The position numbers were made by a program, and so were the translations under genes. Shown piece after piece: positions 59,320-64,000 of a stretch of DNA of 64,000 nucleotides (within the stretch, counting starts at the first letter, position 1; the number at the start of each line of letters is the position of its first letter). Under the pieces are notes generated by a model that saw nothing but the letters and a program-made list of their open reading frames with translations, did no database searches and was not told the origin of the DNA. Source of the stretch: Bartonella sp. ML70XJBT.G (GTDB lineage: Bacteria > Pseudomonadota > Alphaproteobacteria > Rhizobiales > Rhizobiaceae); contig NZ_JAQITA010000009.1 of assembly GCF_028618575.1 (NCBI RefSeq), positions 33,672-97,671 on the forward strand, written 5' to 3'.

Positions 59320-61296
59320 TTAGGCATTTATTAAACGACGCAAATCTGGTGGTGTTGCTTCATCTGTGAGGCGCTTCATTGCTTCTTCTATAGATAAAAG
59401 AGTTTGTTCTGTGCTTCCTAAGCGACGCATGTTGACGCTATTCGTTTCAGATTCGCGTTTTCCACAAACCAAAATCACAGGAACTTTTTGTAAAGAATGT
59501 TCACGTATTTTATAGTTAATTTTTTCATTACGAAGGTCTGATGTTGCAGAAAGTCCAATAGCTTTAAGTCTTGCTGTGATTTTTTGTGCATATTCATTTG
59601 CTTCTGATGTGATTGTTGCCACAACGATTTGTTCAGGTGCAAGCCACAGAGGTATATGTCCAGCAAAATTTTCGATCAATATACCAAGAAAACGTTCCAT
59701 TGAGCCAAAAATAGCTCGATGAATCATAACAGGTTGATGCTTTTCTGAATCTTTATCAATATAAAATGCTCCAAAACGTTCAGGAAGATTAAAGTCTATT
59801 TGTGTGGTGCCACATTGCCATTCACGACCGATAGCGTCCTTTAATGTATATTCAAATTTGGGACCGTAAAATGCACCTTCGCCTGGTAAGATGCTTGTTT
59901 TGATTTGTCCTGCAAATTTTGTTTCAATTGTTTGAAGAACGGATTTCATGATACTCTCCGCATGATCCCACAATGCGTCAGAACCAACCCGTTTTTCAGG
60001 GCGTGTAGAAAGCTTAAGGCTAATTTCTTTAAAACCAAAATCAGCATAAGTTGATAAGATTAAATCATTAATACTGAGGCACTCATCAGCAAGTTGCTCA
60101 TTTGTACAAAAAATATGCGCATCATCTTGTGTAAAGCAGCGCACACGCATAAGTCCATGGAGAGAGCCTGAAGGTTCATAACGATGAACAACACCAAATT
60201 CAGCAAGTCTGATAGGCAAATCGCGGTAAGACTTTAAACCATGTTTAAAAATTTGTACGTGACCAGGACAATTCATTGGTTTGAGAGCATAAATAGACTC
60301 ATTATCCCAATCCTCAGCGGCTGGAATCACTTTGAACATATTTTCTTTATACCATCCCCAATGACCAGATATTTCCCAAAGTGATCTATCGAGAACCTGT
60401 GGTGCATTCACTTCAGCATATTGATGATCATCAAGACGTCTTCGCATATAGTTGATCAAATTCTGGAACATTTTCCAGCCTTTTTTGTGCCAAAAAATCA
60501 TGCCCGGTCCTTCTTCTTGAAAATGAAATAAGTCCATTTCACGTCCCAAGCGGCGATGATCACGTTTTTCAGCTTCTTCTAGCATGTGGAGGTAGGCTTT
60601 TAAGTCATTTTCGTTGGCAAATGCCGTGCCATAAATTCTCGTTAGCATTGGATTATTGGCATCCCCACGCCAATAAGCACCTGCAACTTTCATCAATTTA
60701 AAGGCATTGCCAATTTGTCCAGTAGATTGCATGTGTGGTCCACGGCAAAGATCAAACCAATCACCTTGATAGTAGATTTTTAAATCTTGATTTGCAGGAA
60801 TGCCATCGATAAGCTCAACTTTATAGAGTTCGCCTTTCTCAGAAAAAATCTCGCGCGCCTTCTCACGAGACCAAATTTCTTTTCTAAAAGGTTTATTCCG
60901 TTGGATAATTTCACGCATTTTCTTTTCAATGACGGTGAGATCCTCCAATGTAAAAGGCTGCTCGCGTGCAAAATCATAATAAAAACCATTTTCAATAACA
61001 GGACCAATAGTCACTTGTGTTTCAGGAAAAAGCTCTTGTACTGCTTCAGCTAAAACATGTGCACAATCATGACGTATGAGTTCAAGAGCACGGGGATCTT
61101 CTCGAGTAATAATTTCTATTTGACCTGTTTGTTCCAGTGGATCCGATAAATCTCGAGTGATTCCATTAAGGCTATAGGCGACTGCTTTTTTTGCAAGTGA
61201 TTTAGAAATGGATTCTGCTAATTCTAGGCCTGTCATTTCGGTGGGATAATTACGTTTTGAACCATCAGGAAAAGAAAGAGAAACAGAGCAAGACAT
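59320..61296 (-). CDS. thrS: threonyl-tRNA synthetase
   Basis: ThrS charges tRNA-Thr in the cytoplasm. The 658-residue product has an N-terminal TGS domain (to about residue 65), an editing domain with [16 protein letters not shown], and a class II catalytic core ([37 protein letters not shown]). A C-terminal anticodon-binding domain follows. The ATG at 61296 has AAGGGG upstream. A hairpin 21 bases before the start carries a CGU-containing loop resembling a tRNA-Thr anticodon arm and may be an operator. Confidence 0.97.
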   Translation of the reverse strand: MSCSVSLSFPDGSKRNYPTEMTGLELAESISKSLAKKAVAYSLNGITRDLSDPLEQTGQIEIITREDPRALELIRHDCAHVLAEAVQELFPETQVTIGPVIENGFYYDFAREQPFTLEDLTVIEKKMREIIQRNKPFRKEIWSREKAREIFSEKGELYKVELIDGIPANQDLKIYYQGDWFDLCRGPHMQSTGQIGNAFKLMKVAGAYWRGDANNPMLTRIYGTAFANENDLKAYLHMLEEAEKRDHRRLGREMDLFHFQEEGPGMIFWHKKGWKMFQNLINYMRRRLDDHQYAEVNAPQVLDRSLWEISGHWGWYKENMFKVIPAAEDWDNESIYALKPMNCPGHVQIFKHGLKSYRDLPIRLAEFGVVHRYEPSGSLHGLMRVRCFTQDDAHIFCTNEQLADECLSINDLILSTYADFGFKEISLKLSTRPEKRVGSDALWDHAESIMKSVLQTIETKFAGQIKTSILPGEGAFYGPKFEYTLKDAIGREWQCGTTQIDFNLPERFGAFYIDKDSEKHQPVMIHRAIFGSMERFLGILIENFAGHIPLWLAPEQIVVATITSEANEYAQKITARLKAIGLSATSDLRNEKINYKIREHSLQKVPVILVCGKRESETNSVNMRRLGSTEQTLLSIEEAMKRLTDEATPPDLRRLINA

Positions 61297-61317
61297 AAAA
61301 TACCCCTTTAAGCCAAT

Positions 61318-61335
61318 TCCGCCAACGATTGCGGA
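61318..61335 (-). promoter_or_regulatory. candidate tRNA-Thr-like operator hairpin before thrS
   Basis: On the minus strand UCCGC (5 bp) pairs with GCGGA around the loop AAUCGUUG, flanked by CCA and UGG that can extend the stem after a small bulge. The loop holds U-CGU-U, like U33 with the CGU anticodon of a tRNA-Thr. It lies 21 bases before the thrS ATG, just upstream of the ribosome binding site. E. coli thrS has an anticodon-like operator at a comparable place. The claim is by pattern only. Confidence 0.35.
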
Positions 61336-61414
61336 TGGTTTTGTAAAAAATGAGTCATCATTTATTAAAATCTATAGCCTATTTTTTATCAATACGTATA
61401 AAAAAAGAAAAGAA

Positions 61415-61768
61415 TTATTTATTGTGTTTTTTATAAATTTTCCAGTAACGCCAAGGTTTATAAAAACAATAAGGTCCTTCAAGAGAGCTAGGAACTGGAT
61501 CAAATCCATAGGTTCCAAATGGACCACAACGTATAAGACGAAAAAGCCCCATCCACGCACCAACCCATAGCCCATGGCGTGCGATTGCTTCATACGTGTA
61601 TTCTGAACAGGTTGGTGCGTGACGGCACTGATTTCCTATGAGACTGGAAAGTGTTATTTGATAGAAACGTATCAAGAAAATACCCAACAATCGCCCCGGT
61701 GTTTTCTTCCAAGGGCCCGTATAATTTCGCTTTTGTTTCCTTTTTTGTTGAGGCTGTAATTTGAGCAT
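61415..61768 (-). CDS. yidD: membrane protein insertion efficiency factor YidD
   Basis: YidD assists YidC-dependent insertion of inner membrane proteins. The 117-residue product shows the family core PGRLLGIFLIRFYQITLSSLIGNQCRHAPTCSEYTYEAI-like region, with the cysteines of CRHAPTCSEYTYEA, and the LIRCGPFGTYGFDPVP block. The ATG follows the IscU-like stop codon with no gap, so translation may be coupled. The C-terminus is short and basic. Confidence 0.93.
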   Translation of the reverse strand: MLKLQPQQKRKQKRNYTGPWKKTPGRLLGIFLIRFYQITLSSLIGNQCRHAPTCSEYTYEAIARHGLWVGAWMGLFRLIRCGPFGTYGFDPVPSSLEGPYCFYKPWRYWKIYKKHNK

Positions 61769-62197
61769 TTATTTTTCTTCAATTTGTTTAAGACAATCCA
61801 CAATAGCATCAAAGGGAAGCATTGTTGAGGCATGACGTACTTTATAGTCTTTAAGAGGCTGCAAACAAGAAAAGGCTTCAAAGGGTGCTGGAGGAGGGGG
61901 ACCATCTTGGGTTAGCATATAATCGATAATTTGATGTAACATTTTCAGATTTTGTGTTGTTTGTCCTATGACATGAGATGCTAAGAGCGAAGCTGAAGCT
62001 TGGCCTAACACACATGCATGCACTTCATGAGCAAAATCGATAACGATATCATTTGCTACTTTTAAATCTACAGTGATTGTTGAACCGCAAAGGCGCGCGC
62101 ACTTTCTTGACGTTGCATCCGGATTGTAAAGACGACCAATTCTACTTATATGTGCAGCATGTTTAAGTATTTCATCACTATAGATATTGTCAATCAT
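61769..62197 (-). CDS. IscU/SufU-like iron-sulfur cluster assembly scaffold
   Basis: A 142-residue IscU/SufU-like scaffold for Fe-S cluster assembly. The cysteine ligands are recognisable: RLCGSTITVDL, HACVLGQASASLLA and FSCLQPLKDYKVR. The N-terminus YSDEILKHAAHISRIGRL is typical of the alphaproteobacterial members that are encoded near folE or yidD. It directly precedes yidD and diverges from folE. Its partner cysteine desulfurase is not in the window. Confidence 0.86.
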   Translation of the reverse strand: MIDNIYSDEILKHAAHISRIGRLYNPDATSRKCARLCGSTITVDLKVANDIVIDFAHEVHACVLGQASASLLASHVIGQTTQNLKMLHQIIDYMLTQDGPPPPAPFEAFSCLQPLKDYKVRHASTMLPFDAIVDCLKQIEEK

Positions 62198-62323
62198 GCG
62201 CTATTACCAAAATGTTTGAGGGGTCGTGATTGTTTAAGCTTTTCATTCGCTTATATAGAGATTATACAAAATGAAATAGATAGATAGCAAATGCTTTGTG
62301 TAAGGTAAGCTTGGAGTTTTTAA

Positions 62324-62947
62324 ATGCATAATGTTGTTAAAGGAGGTACGAGAGAGCTATTTTTATCTGAAGAGAAGCGTCCAAGCTTTGAAGAGGTGGA
62401 AGAAGCGATTCGTACATTGCTCTTGTGGATAGGAGAAAATCCAAATCGAGAAGGACTTTTAGATACTCCAAGACGTGTCGCTAAAGCGTATCGCGAACTT
62501 TTTATGGGTTATAGCAAATCGGTTGAAGAAATTTTAGATACAGTTTTTGAAGAAGTTTCAGGATACAATGAGGCAATAATCGTAAAGAACATCCCTTTTT
62601 ATTCGCATTGTGAGCACCATATGATCCCAATTGTTGGAAAAGCTCATATCGGCTATCTTCCTGATAAAAAGGTTGTTGGACTTTCAAAAATTGCGCGTGT
62701 TGTAGATATTTTTTCTCGTCGTTTACAGACCCAAGAATCTATGACAGCTCAAATAGCGGATGCTTTAGCGCTGCATCTGCAACCACATGGTGTTGCGGTA
62801 TTGATTGAGGCTGAGCACATGTGCATGGCCATGCGAGGAATTCAAAAGCAAGGGGCAACAACGATTACCACATGTTTTCGTGGTTGTTATGAAGATGATC
62901 AAGCTATACAGGCTCACTTCATCATGATGATTCAAAGATCACAGTAA
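62324..62947 (+). CDS. folE: GTP cyclohydrolase I
   Basis: FolE opens the GTP ring in the first step of folate (tetrahydrofolate) synthesis. The 207-residue product has the zinc ligands in [10 protein letters not shown] and [11 protein letters not shown], and the conserved [20 protein letters not shown] segment. It diverges from the IscU-like gene and is followed by tRNA-Leu. Folate cofactors feed GlyA and PurN, also in this window. Confidence 0.97.
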   Translation: MHNVVKGGTRELFLSEEKRPSFEEVEEAIRTLLLWIGENPNREGLLDTPRRVAKAYRELFMGYSKSVEEILDTVFEEVSGYNEAIIVKNIPFYSHCEHHMIPIVGKAHIGYLPDKKVVGLSKIARVVDIFSRRLQTQESMTAQIADALALHLQPHGVAVLIEAEHMCMAMRGIQKQGATTITTCFRGCYEDDQAIQAHFIMMIQRSQ

Positions 62948-63082
62948 AGCCTCTATTTTCGTGATTTATCTTCTACTATAAACTGTTTGAGTAAAATAAA
63001 TTATGGGAAAGTGAAAATAGGCTTGTACCTTGCTTTGTGATTTGTTAAAGCCAGAAAACTGAAATATTTTTCTTCACCATGT

Positions 63083-63167
63083 GCGGTCGTGGCGGAATTG
63101 GTAGACGCGCAGCGTTGAGGTCGCTGTGGGGCAACCCGTGGAAGTTCGAGTCTTCTCGACCGCACCA
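63083..63167 (+). tRNA. tRNA-Leu (anticodon GAG)
   Basis: An 85-base class II tRNA with a long variable arm, acceptor arm GCGGTCG/CGACCGC, anticodon stem CAGCG/CGCTG around TTGAGGT giving anticodon GAG, T arm with TTCGAGT and encoded CCA. An integrase gene follows 160 bp downstream, so the 3' end of this tRNA is a likely attachment site. Confidence 0.97.
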
Positions 63168-63296
63168 CTTATAGATTCTCTACAATATCACTTGATGTCG
63201 CTGTTTGTCTCATTTCATTTATAAGTGATTGTTTTTATTTCCTTAATTGTTTTTTACATACGATTTTGATATCTGATGAAACCACCGAAAGCGCAA

Positions 63297-63320
63297 TTCA
63301 AAAGGTGGTTCAAAAGGTGG
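63297..63320 (+). repeat. tandem 12-bp repeat carrying the integrase ribosome binding site
   Basis: TTCAAAAGGTGG occurs twice in a row (63297-63308 and 63309-63320). The AGGTGG of the second copy is 8 bases before the integrase GTG, so it acts as its Shine-Dalgarno. AAACCACC at 63279-63286 is the complement of the GGTGGTTT that ends the repeats, so a hairpin can form that would cover the ribosome binding site. Confidence 0.6.
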
Positions 63321-63328
63321 TTTGAAAA

Positions 63329-64000
63329 GTGACTAGGAAAACAAGAACACGTGATAGATTATCTGCTTTATCTGTAAAAAATTTGCCTAAAGGCAAATAT
63401 GCAGATGGAGCTGGATTATGGCTTATTAAAACAGCACAGAATCAAGGACGTTGGGTTTTTCGATTCGATTTCAATAAAAAACGTCGTGAAATGGGGTTAG
63501 GCTCTTGTAGTGTTGTATCTTTGAAAGAAGCAAGACTTAAGGCTACCTCTTGCCGTGATCTTTTAAACCAAGGGATTGACCCGATTCGTAAAAGGCAAAA
63601 TGAAAAGTTACGACAGGTTGTTGATAGTATTTCTTTACGAGAAATTGTTTTAAGCGCCTTTGAAGCCAAAAAAAGCGAATTGAAAAATGAAGGAACAGCC
63701 GCAAGGTGGTTAACACCTCTTACATTGCATGTTTTCCCAAAGCTTGGAGATATAGCAATTACTGAATTGACGCAGATTGATATAAAAGAGTGTTTATCAC
63801 CTATTTGGAAAACAAAAAATGAAACAGCGAGCAAGGCTTTATCGCGTTTAAATATTGCTATAAAACATGCAGTGGCACGCGGTATAGATGTAGATATGCA
63901 ATTGGTACCAAAAGCAAAAGCTTTATTGGGAAAATTTATTCAAAATGTTCAAAATATTCCGGCTATGCCCTGGAAAGAAGTTCCTCATTTTTATCAATCT
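63329..64000 (+). CDS. P4-type tyrosine integrase (3' truncated by window edge)
   Basis: Integrase that recombines an element into the tRNA-Leu gene. It opens with a GTG at 63329; an in-frame stop at 63323-63325 immediately upstream leaves no earlier start. 224 residues are visible without a stop: the DUF4102 N-terminal domain (VKNLPKGKYADGAGLWL, RRREMGLGSCSVVSLKEAR-like KKRREMGLGSC), then the core-binding domain (EGTAARWLTPLTLHVFP, TELTQIDIKECL). The catalytic domain lies beyond the window. It marks the likely left end of an integrated island. Confidence 0.9.
   Translation, partial: MTRKTRTRDRLSALSVKNLPKGKYADGAGLWLIKTAQNQGRWVFRFDFNKKRREMGLGSCSVVSLKEARLKATSCRDLLNQGIDPIRKRQNEKLRQVVDSISLREIVLSAFEAKKSELKNEGTAARWLTPLTLHVFPKLGDIAITELTQIDIKECLSPIWKTKNETASKALSRLNIAIKHAVARGIDVDMQLVPKAKALLGKFIQNVQNIPAMPWKEVPHFYQS

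Overview
The window reads as a piece of chromosome from a low-GC, host-associated alphaproteobacterium of the Hyphomicrobiales, most likely a Bartonella. The reasons are the AT-rich intergenic DNA, the CckA/CpdR cell-cycle signalling genes, HdaA, an AcpXL-type lipid A long-chain acylation cluster, a very large coiled-coil protein resembling the rhizobial Growth Pole Ring protein, and the local gene orders bamE-DUF177-plsX-fabH-ihfA-merR and glyA-nrdR-ribD-ribE-ribH-nusB. The species assignment is from memory of these families, not from a search.

Layout. 1-6 kb: 3' end of aspS, a 1 kb gene-poor gap with a hairpin and one copy of a diverged repeat, parC, then a Bcr/CflA-type exporter. 5.6-13.4 kb (minus strand): grxD and bolA (Fe-S/iron partners), purL, purQ, purS, purC, a small serine hydrolase, purB and rpe. 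13.5-22.3 kb: a flavin reductase, dksA, a FliO-like membrane protein, the hybrid kinase cckA, purN-purM, an AI-2E-type permease and hdaA. 22.9-29.9 kb is the loosest region: four tRNAs (Pro-UGG, Arg-UCU, Val-GAC, Pro-GGG), an integrase relic, the second copy of the diverged repeat, cpdR, an alpha/beta hydrolase that has lost its catalytic triad, a small heat-shock gene with a ROSE-like leader, and an A-type Fe-S carrier. 29.9-38.1 kb: mazG, then the very-long-chain fatty acid cluster acpXL-fabF2-fabF1-adh-lpxXL (without fabZ), and maeB. 38.7-48.8 kb: the 1520-residue coiled-coil protein, hfq-hflX, a Wzc/ExoP-like protein with a broken P-loop, and ctaA. 48.8-62.9 kb: argC, glyA-nrdR-ribD-ribE-ribH-nusB, bamE, DUF177-plsX-fabH-ihfA-merR, thrS, an IscU-like scaffold with yidD, and folE. 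The window ends in a tRNA-Leu(GAG) followed by a P4-type integrase that runs off the edge, the probable start of an integrated element.

Working together: six purine genes plus purN/purM cover most of the route from PRPP products to AMP/IMP precursors. GlyA and FolE supply and use one-carbon units. RibD/E/H make riboflavin. GrxD, BolA, the A-type carrier and the IscU-like scaffold handle Fe-S clusters. CckA and CpdR are parts of the same phosphorelay, and HdaA restrains DnaA. AcpXL through LpxXL build and attach the long lipid A acyl chain. No CRISPR array, rRNA, intact insertion sequence or secretion system is visible.

The observations most worth following are a tRNA-Thr-anticodon-like hairpin just upstream of thrS, a ketosynthase pair whose second member lacks all three catalytic residues, the ROSE-like thermosensor, several 'dead enzyme' proteins, and an orphan intrinsic terminator upstream of hfq that may mark a small RNA.
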